Below are positions 1-12,600 of a DNA stretch of 64,000 bases, piece by piece. Made by a program: the position numbers and the translations under genes. How positions within the stretch are numbered: position 1 is the first letter of the stretch; every line of letters starts with the position of its first letter. Origin of the DNA: Perca fluviatilis (Eukaryota; Chordata; Actinopteri; Perciformes; Percidae); assembly GCF_010015445.1 (NCBI RefSeq), contig NC_053122.1, positions 38,727,731 to 38,791,730 on the forward strand. The letters are read 5' to 3'. Under the pieces are notes generated by a model, which made no database searches, was not told where the DNA came from, and saw nothing but the letters and a program-made list of their open reading frames with translations.

Positions 1-1423
1 TGCAGAGCTCCTTGCGGGCTTCTGCTCCTCCTGAAGATGTACAGATTTATACACACTGTCTCTGGCATGCTGGGGGTAGAGGTGTTGTGGCTGCATTGTT
101 TCACACATAGAGACATACTTCCTGTAGGTACACTAGTGTATTCTGGCCTATTAACCCTTAGCAGCTAAGTGATGCATGTTGCATAAATAATTGCAAAAAG
201 CTCTGTGCCACCGCCCACAATGCAATGGCAAAAAGCCAGTTGAAAATGGGCAAAGTATATCTTTAAATTGACATGGGTGATTTTGTGTCAAAAATACAGA
301 TGCTACGACTTAATTCTCTAATCAAAACTTTGGAACATAAAAAATGCTGTGAATACACACAAAATGTACAGAACAATGACCGAAAAATATATGCAAATGT
401 ATCACTATGATGTATTATTTTGAAAAATATGCATGCAGAAATACCTTTGTATATTTAACACATACACTAAACACATTAATTTGAAGTTCGATAGTTTTCA
501 GTAACAGGCCTGATGGTAAAAGTAGAAAATTTGACCATTTTACTCTCAGAAAATGATGTTAATGATGTATGATTGTATGTTTCTCAGAATTAACAATTTA
601 GTCAGAATTCAGAACAATTGATGCTCTTAGTTTTTGTTGTTGTTGATTATTAACAGTTCCTTGACAACTGGTGCTTTCCTGAAAACATTTTCAACCATCA
701 TTGTAGAAACCATTCCCTATCTCTTTTTGATTACCAATGAAACTCCAAATCATCATTTTTGTCAAAGGTGACTAATTAATTATTTAATTTTAGTTGTATT
801 AAATCTAGACCTCAATGACTGTACTTTTAATTTGTCATCACACATCATTCTCAACTGGAATTGTGTTCCTCAAGGCTCAATTCATGGTCCTCTCAGGTTC
901 TCAATATAAATGCTTCCTCTGTTAGGCAAAAAAAGTAGTTTTGATGTATTGGATTTGTATTATAGTTTTACTTATGACATTTTATTACAGTTAATGAATT
1001 CTACTACTATAGCTGATTCTTCCTGACTTCAAAGAAATTCAATGGACTTGCTCCAAAATGCGGTGAAATGCTAACCCGTTAAAAAACCCTTGTGTGCTTG
1101 AGTATCCTAAGATTGCAGTAGACGGCCTGGCTGGTTGATTCTACGTCTTGGTTTGTAACTAAGCTTTTTTGGTCAGAGCCTCTAGACTTGTAATAACAGG
1201 AAGCCGTCATTTTCTTTCAACTCTGTTCTGAAAACGTTTTGTTTATACATATTTTTTTAATGTCTGTAATCACATTACATAATCACATTTTCATTTGCGT
1301 TTTAAATCTTTTCAGAGCATTATGTGACCTCTTAAGGAAAGTGCTATCATTATCGTAATAATAATATAATAATATATAATATCTATTTGACCATATATCA
1401 TTATGTGTGCAACTACATATTTC
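1..1423. other. AT-rich noncoding stretch
   Basis: I see no gene, splice-bounded exon or transposon end here. The stretch is AT-rich with short homopolymer runs and many stops in all frames. It is probably intergenic or deep intronic. Confidence 0.6.
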
Positions 1424-1570
1424 TTAGTCTGGAGAGATCATCATCATCAGATCGTTCATTTACCAGAATAGTTCCGACGCCACCAGGTGTTTCTGCTGGA
1501 TGTCCCTCACCTTCTGCTTTCTTAAACTCCGGTCATATCGATGAACAGCAACCGGAATCTCTGAGCAACA
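1424..1570 (+). repeat. Dispersed repeat, copy 1
   Basis: This segment is a diverged copy of the one at 5235-5440. Both share a run beginning near 'ctctgga', then 'tctgttcattt', 'ttccg.cgcc', 'ttcctcacctt' and 'gaacagcaacc', in the same order and orientation. Neither has a recognisable TIR or a clean ORF. It is probably a fragment of a low-copy interspersed repeat. The short ORF through it has no support as a gene. Confidence 0.55.
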
Positions 1571-1982
1571 TTACATGCTGAAAAAGGCAAGTTTTGAAGA
1601 AAATTTGGATCATGCAACAAGGCAGGCCTGCTTGGTTATTTCGGGGAGTGATTGTAAAGATTTACAAAGACTATGTTAACAGCATTTACTGAAAATCCAC
1701 ACTAGTAAGAGCAAATTACGTTTAACCATGTATCCAGCTAATTTAAATAGCTCAAGTTACTGTATTGTGTGAACAGTTAACTTAAAGTGATTTTATGTAA
1801 CTTTTTAATGTTTTTAAAGCTCTGTCATTTTTCATTTAATATCTTAAATGACCTGTAACAGCAAACAAGACTAATAGTGAAAAGAATGCTACTTTAGATT
1901 TTAGAAAGGCATATGCCCGGGTTAGATTTTTCCCCGCAAAGTCACAGAATGATTTGCGGCAGGTAGACGGCGCTACAGTAAA

Positions 1983-2907
1983 TAGGGCTGTCAAACGATA
2001 CATTTTTTTTAATCGCTGAATTTCTATAGTTAATCGCGATTAATTGCATGTTTTATCACATGATTAAAATTCTATTATTTTGCATTTCAGAACTGTTTTT
2101 AAGTACATATTAACAATGGAAAGCAATTCTTACCAGTGGATCTTGATTGGGAATCAAATGAATGCAAAGAAAGTTGCTTTATGATCCTGATTTTAAGATT
2201 TGTATTTGTTTATTATTTATTTATTTACTGTAAACAAAAGAAAAATGCGTGAATCTAGTCACACATTTGAATCTAGAGTCAATATAGTGTGCAGTAACTC
2301 CTAAATAATTTTGATTACTCACTGATGTCCAGTGATCACCTTGCATCACTTTGTAGCAGTTCCAGTTTGGCTGCTTTCTCCGTGAAGTACAGGCTGTGTA
2401 TGCATGCGTGAAAGAAAGATAAGCGTGCATAAGACGGGTCAGAACATGCCAACTGTAGTACGTCTTTAAGACCCAAGTCTGCTACGATGCTGACAGGTCT
2501 GCATTTAGTTGCCACCCATTTCGGTGAGTAGCACTCTCCAAAATAGAGCTTTGCCTGAGCCCACTAGCATCAACCTGAGTCACGTTAACTGGACAATGCT
2601 TAGCTCGTAGCTGGTAGCTCAAGCTTGACGTGGTTCGGTGATATTTTAATTCGGCTTTACACAATGTGCATATGGCTTTTGACCCGTACCGGAGTTTTGG
2701 AAAATAAAAAGCGCCATTCAGAATTGTGTTGCTGCTGTCTTTCTTCATCATGCCTGCAGCAGCAGGATGTGTTACGAGGAAGTATGGCAAAGTGTGGCAA
2801 AGGGTCAAAATAGTAGCCTGTTGGCGGCATGCGATTAATGCGATTAAAAAAAAATGTACGCGTTATGCTTGGCCCTTAATTGCATCGCGTTAATGCTGAC
2901 AGTCCTA
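1983..2907 (-). mobile_element. hAT deletion derivative, copy 1 (BED-finger family)
   Basis: The element starts TAGGGCTGTCA and ends TGACAGTCCTA, and is flanked by an 8-bp duplication with one mismatch (acagtaaa 1975-1982, acagtaac 2908-2915). An 8-bp duplication with these termini fits the hAT superfamily. Subterminal regions carry repeated 'cgattaat/taatcgc' motifs on both sides. A second copy in opposite orientation lies at 44997-46785. This copy is a shorter internal-deletion derivative. Confidence 0.85.
2221..2808 (-). pseudogene. hAT transposase remnant with BED zinc finger
   Basis: On the minus strand, 2808-2482 encodes an N-terminal block with a BED-type zinc finger: a CTLC motif, then 'SSLSYQL' and 'AKHC' where the final His/Cys ligands sit. 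After an internal deletion, 2430-2221 gives a block containing DHWTSVSNQNYLGVTAHYID, found in hAT transposases of the ZBED class, and then stops at FVYSK. The long central and C-terminal parts, including the dimerisation domain, are absent. It therefore cannot make active transposase. The same truncated end is present in copy 2, so both descend from one already deleted source. Confidence 0.8.
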
Positions 2908-3046
2908 ACAGTAACACATTCTGACGGGTCACAGATTTCAGCGTGACACCGGAAAAGCCTGTGTTAGCGTATGACAGTGGAGCTAGGTCAAAGGAAGCAG
3001 GATATTTCTCTTAAATAGGCCTAATTGTATTTTAATGTTATTTTAG

Positions 3047-3242
3047 AAGTTATCTGCTGTAGTTATGGCTGATAGTGGGGCAGGACCATCACAGGAAAGA
3101 AGGATATTAAACAAAAAACAACTAAAAGCTAAAAGGGAAAGACGACGGGCGAGACCCGAGTCACACTCTGTCGGGCTATTAACAGAAGGAGACAATTACG
3201 GGATTGTAAATGATTCCAAACCGACCTTGAATTGGCCCTCAG
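3047..3242 (+). CDS. Exon-like ORF, basic N-terminus (start 3065)
   Basis: An AG acceptor after a T-rich tract (3045-3046) precedes an ATG at 3065. The frame stays open until a strong donor, CAG|GTATGT, at 3242/3243. The encoded start MADSGAGPSQERR is followed by a Lys/Arg-rich stretch (KKQLKAKRERRRARPE). Such basic N-termini are typical of first exons of multicopy fish transposon-related proteins, though this one is not assigned to a family. No following exon could be linked. It may be a fossil first exon of a transposon or of an uncharacterised host gene. The start is chosen because the ATG lies just inside the exon and nothing is open upstream. Confidence 0.4.
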
Positions 3243-3249
3243 GTATGTA

Positions 3250-4173
3250 ATATGTCTATTTCATTCATAAAATAACTTTATAGTGCACGATGTGAATGTA
3301 TGTCAGTAGCCGTCATTAAATTACGTCCTCCTTCCATTTAGCGCGGACGTTTTCTTTTCAGTCCGTGTTTGTGTTGGCCTATTATTTTCTGTTCCCTTGT
3401 CCCCCTGTAACGTTAATTGTGTAAAGCGTCCGTAGGTTTCATATAATTAATGTAAATTATTATTACGTTGGTTGTTACAACACCCTCTTGCTAATGCTTT
3501 GGCTCGTGACCCAGTGACAGTGATACCGTTACCTGGTTCAGCTCACGAGACATCCAAAGAAGGCTACGTTACCGTATGAACACTTGAAATGCAGCGATGC
3601 ATCTGGAACTTATTCTTTTATTGTAAATTAATGATTTTCTGTCCGAGCAAAACATTCATCGTGACTACATGACCTCCTGGTAACACTAACTCAGTAATCT
3701 CCAGTGGGAAATACAGCACCGTAAAGAAAAGAGCTTTAGGACAGCAGGTGGTAAAAAAACTGCCGCTTTAGTCTGAAGGGGCCGCTAGAATCAACACAGA
3801 CTGAAAGTTACATAGAGACACTTTAATTTAATATTGTATGTGGCATTTTCTTTTGCGGAAAATGTGTGCAAATGTTCCACCTAAACAAGTTCCTTCCTGA
3901 GAATATTTTGCAGAGGCACGGTCGCTGCGTCTGGAGCTTAGCGTCGCCCAAAACGATTGTGATTGGTTTAAGAAGAAAATGCAACCCCTGACCGTTTTTT
4001 CCGCAGCCCTGTGGAGATAGGTCTGCTATCCCCGACTATATATTTCTGTACCTGCCTGTCACAGTGTATTTAGTGCAGGTTTTAATTCATGCTAGTCAGT
4101 ATGCATTCAATTGCTACATACAGCTATATACAGTACATGTACGCACCTGCTTGAATGTGTTAGTGTATGTGCA
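3250..4173. other. Noncoding stretch
   Basis: No gene, TIR pair or long repeat was recognised. The region is mixed in composition and ends at a TG microsatellite. Confidence 0.5.
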
Positions 4174-4206
<33 letters not shown>

Positions 4207-4215
4207 GTGTGTGTG
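4174..4215. repeat. (TG)n microsatellite
   Basis: About 42 bp of TG repeats with one GC interruption near 4201. Confidence 0.95.
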
Positions 4216-5234
4216 AATATGTGCAGCTAACAAACAAGGGAGCAGCTGACAGAAAACATTATTCAAATCATGCTTATCCCCTTCTGACTGCTAAAACCTG
4301 ACAATTATCTGCAACATGAGCCACTGCCGAAAGTAGTAACACACACCAACACACATGCTTGAACAGAGGATTTGGACCACTGTTTGCACTCTCATTCCCA
4401 GAAGCCCTTGTGGGATTTGACTCTGGACCCTTGCAAGGTGTTGTTATTGTTCCTCTCTTATTAATCAAATATTTAATTTGGACTGATGCCAGATTATTAG
4501 CAGAGACAATGAAAAGGGGCTGATTTTTGTGGAGTGTCCTCTGTCCTTTCTCTATGTACTCTGTTGTTACTTCGGGGACTGCGCTCAAGGATTTTGGAGT
4601 GTTTGTTGAGTACCTCCTCTACCCCACATCTATCCTGCTTTCACATGGCTGAGCTACAAGGGCAAATTCAATATTGTGGCAGAAAATAAAGCAGTAGTTC
4701 ATATCAGCTCTTATGATAATATGTGTGTGTGTGTGTTTTTTTAAAAAGGAAGTTGCTGTTTTTAAAATGAAAGAATACCAATCTCTGAAAAAACCCATGA
4801 AAACTTTTTAATTTTTTTTTTTTACAAACAATTACACAACCTCCTTCACATGACCAGTGCAACCAAGCTAGTAGGTCAGACATAATGTTTTCTTTAAAAA
4901 AATATTTTTCTCAAAATGATAGGACCAGTATATACCAAGTTTCGCACTACAGGTCCAACAAAAAAGATTTGTCTCTAACCTTCAGCTACATTCATAACCT
5001 GTTTATTAAATCATTTAATAACATTAGCAGCTGTAGTGTATTCGGCCAACCATGACTTTAAACTTTTATTACTAAAAGAGTCTTTGACCTCTGCGAGGCA
5101 GAAAAAATCACTACAGAAATGCAACCCTGATGTGCTTTATGCTTCGTGTTATGGTTATTTTTAGCAAACAGTTGCAAGATACAACGCAACATGAGCATCT
5201 TGGAGACATGTTTCTGTCCACTTAAGTCCTTTTA
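4216..5234. other. Noncoding stretch
   Basis: No supportable gene or transposon end. The 104-residue minus-strand ORF at 4274-4588 has no recognised domain and ordinary composition, and is treated as chance. Confidence 0.5.
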
Positions 5235-5440
5235 GCTCGTTTTGGTCTTCACTACTCTGGATCGCCGTCTGTTCATTTGCCGGACAGTTCCGGCGCCGCC
5301 GATGTTCCTCACCTTCCGCTTTCTCTGTGTTTGCGTTCTAAACTCCGGTGCTTCGAGGAACAGCAACCGTGTATGGCCTGGCGTGATATGTTGGAATGCT
5401 AACATGCCAAACATTTCTCTTTTAGTACTCTCAGGCTGTT
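5235..5440 (+). repeat. Dispersed repeat, copy 2
   Basis: The longer copy of the repeat also at 1424-1570. It is GC-richer than its flanks. Open frames on both strands through it are a side effect of this composition, and I see no domain. Confidence 0.55.
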
Positions 5441-6070
5441 AAAACTATGTAGAATAATAGCTGTAGCAATTATAGCTGTTTTTTGTTTGTTTTTTAAGCA
5501 ATGATCAAGTGTCAGCGTTTTAGTCTGGGATTTTCCTTTAGCTTGATGAAGAGGATGTGATGAATAGGATAGATGAAGATGAAGGATGATGATGCATGAT
5601 GATAGATGAAGCTCTGGGGAGGGGGTTGAACCAGTTCAGAGCCGTACTGAGGAATCTACCTGACAACTGCACAGATAAAGTATTTATGTTACCAATGTAG
5701 AATTCTTGAGCTCTTCCTGAAAAATAAGTCACACATAATGTTTTGGATTTATTTGATGTTGTAATGTTGCAATGTGTCTTACATGATCAGATTTCCAATT
5801 CATAATTTGGACATTCTTCGCTTTGCTACAGATTCAGAAATCATGTCTGTGACGAGACCACACACGATCTGCTGATGCCGTGGTCACCACTGTTTAATAC
5901 CCGTGAAGAATGTTATCTATTCTTATCTATTCATAACTGAAAAGCAATGCTGAGGCGCCTGGTCAAGGTTGAGGGGACTCCCCCCCCCCCTTCATGCACA
6001 CAGTGGAACAGGCCAAAACAAAAGATTCTGGTTGTAAACAGACTGGAAGCAGCTGACTGTGAGGAATGGC

Positions 6071-6071
<1 letters not shown>
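5441..6071. other. Noncoding stretch with GATGA-rich patch
   Basis: A degenerate GATGA/GATGAA simple repeat lies at about 5548-5612. The rest is unremarkable, and no gene is seen. Confidence 0.5.
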
Positions 6072-6120
<49 letters not shown>

Positions 6121-6141
6121 TGTGTGTCTGTGTGTGTGTAT
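6072..6141. repeat. (TG)n microsatellite
   Basis: A run of TG repeats, interrupted near its 3' end by TC and TA steps. ORFs through it on both strands are artefacts. Confidence 0.95.
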
Positions 6142-6866
6142 GTCCTTTTAAATAAAGGAAGGCATGAAGGTGTAAATAGAATAGACCATGTGTTTTCCTG
6201 GGTGTTCATGCGAGAGGGTAAATAATTGATTTTTATAACAGAAATGGAGCGTCCACACTTAATATTGGCATCTCTAATGGAAGCACAGGCTGACCTGAGC
6301 TGCAGATAATATCCTCCCATGGTCACTGACACTCTCTCTGGCTGAACAGTTCAGATTCTGGACTAGCGTCTGAAATTGAGCATTACAGCGTCTCTATGGG
6401 AAAATTCTGATTTTTTATTTTGGCTATCAGTCGTATGGTAATATTTGACTGTCACTGTTGAGATCTGAGGTTGCAACAACGACGTCATGTGCAATAGGGC
6501 AGAAACACAAGCGAGAAGACAGAGAGGTTGTGAACATACCGCCATTCTGTAATATTGTAACTATTGTTTACAGTGTTTGGATGAAAACAACGTGGGCAAA
6601 CAAACAGCTGTAATCATCTGTTCAGTTTTGCAGACCAAACCACATTTCCTACTGTAGTTCCAGTGTGTTTACTTTCGGTTTCACCTCCAAATAAGTGGTT
6701 TTGACAAGGTTCAGTTTTATTGTCTTTATACAATACAGGATTATACAGTAAAGAAAAAAAACAGTAGTGCAGCTTCACACACAGACATTATAATTAAGTA
6801 AGACAAAGAAATTATCTAAAATTAAAAAAAGCAATGTAATTGGGATTGTGTGATCATATAACTGCT
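6142..6866. other. Noncoding stretch
   Basis: Nothing recognised between the microsatellite and the TTAA-flanked MITE. Confidence 0.5.
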
Positions 6867-6870
6867 TTAA

Positions 6871-7840
6871 GGGTAACTACGGGGTTTTTTCAACCCTATG
6901 TTCCTATGTTTTTGTGTCTAAGTGACATTGGTCCAGTAATTCAATTCAATTCAATTTTATTTATAGTATCAAATCATAACATAAGTTATCTCGAGACACT
7001 TTACAGATAGAGTAGGTCTAGACCACACTCTATAAGTATATACTATATAGTAAGCGAGATCGCTGCAGTCGGCAGCAGAGAAACAAGCTACAGTGTAAGT
7101 TAATAGGGTGATTGTCCAGCTTGTATTTACCTTCACTAAAGTGCTTGTTTTGCCGCTGACAGACTCAGATTAATATTCTAAGTGTCTGACAACATTATGG
7201 AAAGGATTTCTAAGGAGGTCGACCTTTCTGTTAGAGAGAAAGATTTTTTTTTTAAACATAAAAGCATCCATCAAATTGCGTTCGCTAAAGCCACCAGACT
7301 TAAACAGTAATTTTAGCATCGTAAAATACACTTCATTCAAAGTCGACAGAAACAAAATAAAACTATGAAAAGCCGTTTTGTCTTTCCACTTTTCCATCCA
7401 TCACAACTCTAGTTTTGGTTGAAATAAACACATAGTTTACAGATTTACATGTGAAAATATGTTGGCTCTATACACGCTAAAAGTATGTATTTTTTAAATG
7501 GAGTCTGGTGGGTTTAGGGCTAGTGACATCAGAGCTGTTTCTGGTTAAACAGAAAGGTCTTAAAGAGGTTTTAAAGGTCTATCTCTGTAGAGATCCTTTC
7601 CATAATGTTGTCAGACACTTAGAATATTAATCTGAGTCTGTCAGTGGCAAAATGAGCACTTTTGTGAAGGTAAATACAAGCTGGACAGTTGTCCTATTAA
7701 CTTACATTGTAGCTTGTTTCACCACTGCTGACTGCAGCGATCTCGCTTAATACTGGACCGATGTCAAAGATTGTTGTTCCCATCAGTCACTTAAACACAA
7801 GAACATAGGAAAATAGGGTTAAAAAAACGGTAGTTACCCT
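6871..7840. mobile_element. Palindromic TTAA-flanked MITE
   Basis: The ends are near-perfect inverted repeats (GGGTAACTAC at the left, GTAGTTACCC at the right) flanked by TTAA at 6867-6870 and 7841-7844, as expected for piggyBac- or Kolobok-type cut-and-paste. The two arms, each several hundred bp, are near mirror images over most of their length. One arm has an extra 110-bp L2 tail (6939-7048) that the other lacks. No transposase is encoded. Confidence 0.85.
6939..7048 (-). mobile_element. L2-type LINE 3' tail inside a MITE arm
   Basis: In minus orientation this is the 3' end of an L2-clade LINE: the conserved tail before 'actataaataaaattg' and terminal 'aattg' pentamers. It interrupts the left arm of the palindromic MITE. 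The opposite arm reads straight through the matching point, so the insertion post-dates the MITE. A 4-bp agta lies on both sides (6935-6938, 7049-7052). It is severely 5'-truncated. Confidence 0.8.
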
Positions 7841-7844
7841 TTAA

Positions 7845-9480
7845 GTTCCTGCCTTGATTATGAACTCTTTTGAAGTGATGTTGCCACTTTCTCAGTTACT
7901 CCTCCTATTAACTTGTTTAGTTAAATGTAATAATAATCATAATAGTAATAATAGTACATTTATTCAGAGTTGCACTGTTTCAAACGCATCTCTTAAACTC
8001 AATTACAGGTCTTGTCACAGACAACCAGTCTGATTAATTGTACTGTAAAAATGTCAAACTGCGTCATATCCATCACATCAGCCTTGACAACAACACGAAT
8101 GAACCCAATGTCGTTTTTAATAAAAGGTCAATACTGGTGCAGTGTCGGCCTGGACTCTATCACTGACTCTGTCCATCCTCACCTTCCTCTCCTTCTCCCA
8201 CTCTGTCCATATTCCTCTGTCTCCTCCCTTTCACATTCTCTGTGTAAGCTCACTCTCGCCATCTTGTATTGCTCTTCCTCTCTCTTTTAACAGACTCCTT
8301 TATATTTATCTCATCCTCACAGCCGGCGTCCATTCATCCTGATTCACTGCCTAAAGTGCAGCGTAAAAGGACGTCAACTAAATAAATAAATAAATCAAGA
8401 CAGCATGAAAACAACTGGCATCACGCTGCCTCTCCAGATGATATCAGCTTTTATCTGTGAAAGGAAGCATTAAAAACGCCTCACCCTTCACCACCTTCCT
8501 CCCCATGCCTTTCTCTCTGAAACTTCTGTTTCTATTATAACACTTTCATTTTCACAATGAGCGAGAGGTAATCACTGACATATTTTCTGCTTGCATTCTT
8601 CACCCCCAGTGTATTTTAAGCGGCATTGCCTGCTGCTGACTCCCTTCTCATTTCCCCTTTTCCATTATCTTTTGTTAAAACAAAACTATCAAACCACTTT
8701 GGAATATGTACTTCTTTTTTTTAAAACAACAGAATTCAGGAAAATTATATTTAATAGGTAATTAGTTATGTGTTCCAAACTGCAAAAACAGGCTTCAACA
8801 GAATACCTCACCAAACGCCACACTCATGTATATATACAGTAGACTGTTGTTGCATCAGATGTTGCATTATTTAGATTTGATGGTTTTCAATAAATAGAAG
8901 GATATATCAGGACAGGCTAGCAAAGCCTGCAAAGACAGGCTCTAAAGAAAGTCACTTTATTTCCAGGGTGGCTGAAAATTTTGGCAGAAAACTGCAGTGA
9001 TTAATAAAAATTGGCATGAACTCATTCAGTTTCTGTGTCTATCCCATCACTCAGCCCTCCCACACCTGATGAAGCTGTTGCTGCTCGTCCTAATGGCCCC
9101 CAAGCCTTTGGAGGATGTTTCATGGATGAGCTCACTGGCTCTTGGTTGAGAAGGAGCCTCTTTGGGCTGTTGCTGCCTGCCACCAAAGAATAGATCAAAT
9201 GCGGGATGCACACAATGCAGTCGACGATAAACTGGAGCCAATTATTATCTTTTTTTCTCCGCCCCAGGGGCCCCAGTGGGCCGACTCGACCCAGGCACTA
9301 GGATGGGTGAGGAATGGAAGTGGGTATATGGTGATGTGTATGTGTTGGTCGAGGAGGGGGTGTTGGGGGAGCACAGAGCAGCGAGTCAAACGCCCCTGGG
9401 AAAATATCAGCCAACAGTCCAGTCACCATAAAAACATCATGAAGCGGGGCCCTGGCTGCTCTTTTGCTTTTTTTCTATTT
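7845..9480. other. Noncoding stretch
   Basis: No gene or transposon end recognised. From about 8880 onward the composition becomes more even and the sequence looks less decayed, leading into the candidate regulatory block at 9481. Overlapping ORFs on both strands at 9022-9486 share no coherent domain. Confidence 0.4.
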
Positions 9481-9845
9481 CTATAAGAGCAAGCTGGCTA
9501 TTAACTATTAAGAGGCCAATCCGCCGAGCAGACTGTTGCCATAGAAACGAGCAATAAAGGAGTCTGGGAGAATGAGTCCTCTAGGGGGTCATGTTTGCGC
9601 CGATCCCGCGGCCTTGTTCCTATATATATGACCCATTTATGTCTCCATCACTGTTGCGGCTGACCTTGGTGTTTACGAGGCCGGCGCAGCAGAAAAGGCC
9701 ATCATACAATTGGCCTGATTCATGTGACATGTCGGCTAAACAACAGGCTTGTTACCCCCGCCACCCCCATCTCGCTAGCTCGTAGCGGTTGCTATTTATG
9801 TGCTCGCTAAGATATATTAGCTCTGAGCTCAAGGCGTTATTTTGA
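9481..9845. promoter_or_regulatory. Candidate conserved noncoding element
   Basis: This stretch is GC-balanced and free of simple repeats. It is dense in motif-like words: an RFX X-box-like GTTGCCATAGAAAC at 9535-9548, two ATTTATG homeobox-like sites, and a CCATCATACAATTGGCC run. No ORF of interest is present. It resembles vertebrate developmental enhancers in texture, but conservation cannot be tested from one sequence. Confidence 0.3.
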
Positions 9846-11659
9846 CAGGTAGATTTAGTTACCTGTTAGGATCGATACACGCTCCTGTACCAGTTAACAG
9901 TCGCAGTGCTTCATATATGTTGGTGACATTTTCCAAAATGACATTATAGATTTTGTAGAGCTCAAGCTCCATTATTCAAGTTTTTCATATCAAACGGCTA
10001 TTAAATGAATAGAAAATACCATAAATCATCACTCACTGTTTATATGTGACCCTTTCTTTTGATACCTAAATCCAATCTTTTCCTTTTCATTGGCGCCTCA
10101 GTGATATCAGACATGTTTTGTTTTGCATAAACCGCTTGCTGTGACCTGCAGTACGCTGAATGGGCAGCCAGGAAGCAGGCGATAAAAGGCCAGTAATGCC
10201 AAATGTTCAAAAACAGTAAACATCAGTGTTGTTATGGCACATCGTCAGGGTTCAGATTGGGCTTCTTTAACGCCTGTGTGGAGGCTCTGTGCATGCTGGG
10301 TACCTCAGCCTCGGGCAGGATGACAGCTCATCATGATGACTGAAATGAAGAGTGTGTTACTAACAACACACTCCTTATCTGAAGCTGAAAAGTTGAATTT
10401 TGTAGTTGTAAGAGTAAGAGACATGTCATACTGCTGTGGAGGTGTGACTTTGCTGCATTTGTTATTTTTGTCTTAATTAAAAGAGCCTCATTATGATCAA
10501 CCTTTGCGCCATTGAGAAGTAGGCGTCAGTAAGCAAGTATTCTTTTATCTATTAAAAATGTACTTCAGGAGGTCTTTTTTGGTTCTAGAAGAGAATACCT
10601 TATGCTGTTGATGTAGAAAGTTGGAGAGTTCTTTTGATGAACTAAATTACTGAACATGAAGTGATGTCTGCGGTGGTTAAGGATTTTGTCAATAAAGCTC
10701 AAGGTAAAAACAAGAAGAGCTAACGTTATTACTCTGACCATTTCTGTTACTTTATAGATCATTGCTGTAGAACCTCTCTGCTTTCTCTTTTGGTTGCTAA
10801 TGGTCTGACAATGTTTTAGGGTACAGTATATTAAAATTTGAATTTTGATCTGTCTTTAGTTTGATTGTTTAAGATTGGTCAAATTTATTTTATAGATGTC
10901 TTAGATTGCTATTAATTTCCTGCTGGTTTATATTGATTGTTTTGGGCTGTTTCTATTCATGATTGTCATTATATATATACATTCAGTCAATACTGTTGCT
11001 CTGTACCTGACTCCTAATGCTTCCTATCTTTATAAAAATATATTTTTAATCTCAATGAGACTTTTCTCAGAAGAAAAACCATGATATTCCTGTACATTAT
11101 TGTTCAGACATCACCTGTCAATCAAGCGGTGTGGGCGGTACTGTGACGTCTACACACTTTGTCAGATGGGATGCAGCATGATTAGCATCAATGTCATCTC
11201 ATCATCTTCCATAATGACCCATATGAGAACAGCATTAAAACAAAAAGGTATTAAATCTCGGGAAATACATTTGGCTTTTTCTATGTGAAGTTTAACTGGC
11301 AGGAACATCCCAAGACACCATTTGGTTGACATCCATTGGCAGACATAATACATCATTTCCTGTTAGTACAAAACAGAAACATACACAGATTATTTTTGTG
11401 TGCTAGCTGTAGAAATGGTATACTATGACAGTATATTCCATTTTACTTTTTACAGCTGTGTATGGAACTGGAAAACAATACACAGCAAGGAGTTTGAGGG
11501 TGAGATGTGCTTCTATATAGAAAACACTGCAGCATCCAGTTTCAACAAAAACAGATTATAACCTTCATTATTATAACCCATTTATCGCAGGACTGTTTCA
11601 TTACACTATATTAGTTTTAACTGACTACCTAGTTGGCCACTGAGTGCAAATGAAACCCT
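9846..11659. other. Noncoding stretch
   Basis: No gene or mobile element recognised. A block around 10,460-10,510 containing TCTTAATTAAAAGAGCC has a homeobox-site texture but nothing more can be said. Confidence 0.45.
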
Positions 11660-12600
11660 TTAAATGTGAAATATGTAACTTTCTGCCACTAGCGGTCTCT
11701 CAATCAAAACAATGGATGGTAAACACGGACTTTTGATGATGTTGGGAAGTTGCGTGGAATTATGGAAGTTGTAGTTTTCATTGTTAAACACCATTGCTGG
11801 TTAGAATGCATCTGTTTACCCATTCAACTTTATTCATGTTACGTTTAGTAATGTTAATTCATGTCATTCTAATAAAATAGCTGCAGTTTCCCCAACATAA
11901 TTACGTTTTTCTTGATTCAATTTTTATTGTTAGCTGACCAGTTAGCTAGTGAGCCAGCAAGCTAACATTAGCCAGCAGCTAAAACCACACTATAACAATA
12001 TATTTCAAATGTCATTGTTACCTTTTGGATGTTTTCACCACCGGGTGGAAAGGGCTTTGTTGTAACGTTACTCAATGAGGCTGAGAGACGGTGTGGGTGG
12101 GGATTGCTGGGGGAATTTCCGGACGGTGAGGACGTCCGATGGCCAATGTTGTGTAGCAGCAGAACATCTCCCAGCTGCCCAGAATTATCTCCCCCTTTAC
12201 TTTTCTGTAATCTTAACTAGTCGTTTTGGTGCCTAATTCTCCTTTTGTCGTGTAAATGTAACTGTAAAGAAGGGGAGAGAAATTCGGCAGGGAGGAGATT
12301 TCCGGCACGAACATCGGTAGCGCTAACAGAGATGCATCGTTACGGATGGCCGTTGTTCTGACTCAGGTGCTGGGTCTGATATGGTCTGTTTCCTGACACT
12401 TCATTAAATTGCCGTTAGCATCGTTAGCACCCGGCGCTGGAGATAAGTGCATGCCGCGTTCAGATTGCTGTGATGATAGTGGCTGGCTGTCTTGGGGCTA
12501 ACGGTAACTATATGCAGGGGTGCACATAACTTTTTCAGTGAGTTAGTCAGGTGAGTACCAGAAGATGGTGTCTGGTACTCACCCCATATGTAGCGTGGTC

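Noticed and set aside
4274..4588. 104-aa minus-strand ORF
   Set aside because: No domain, no splice context, and length within chance expectation for 64 kb.
9022..9486. Overlapping ORFs on both strands, up to 114 aa
   Set aside because: GC-richer stretch without domain, splice signals or frame bias. Retained only as part of a possible noncoding element.
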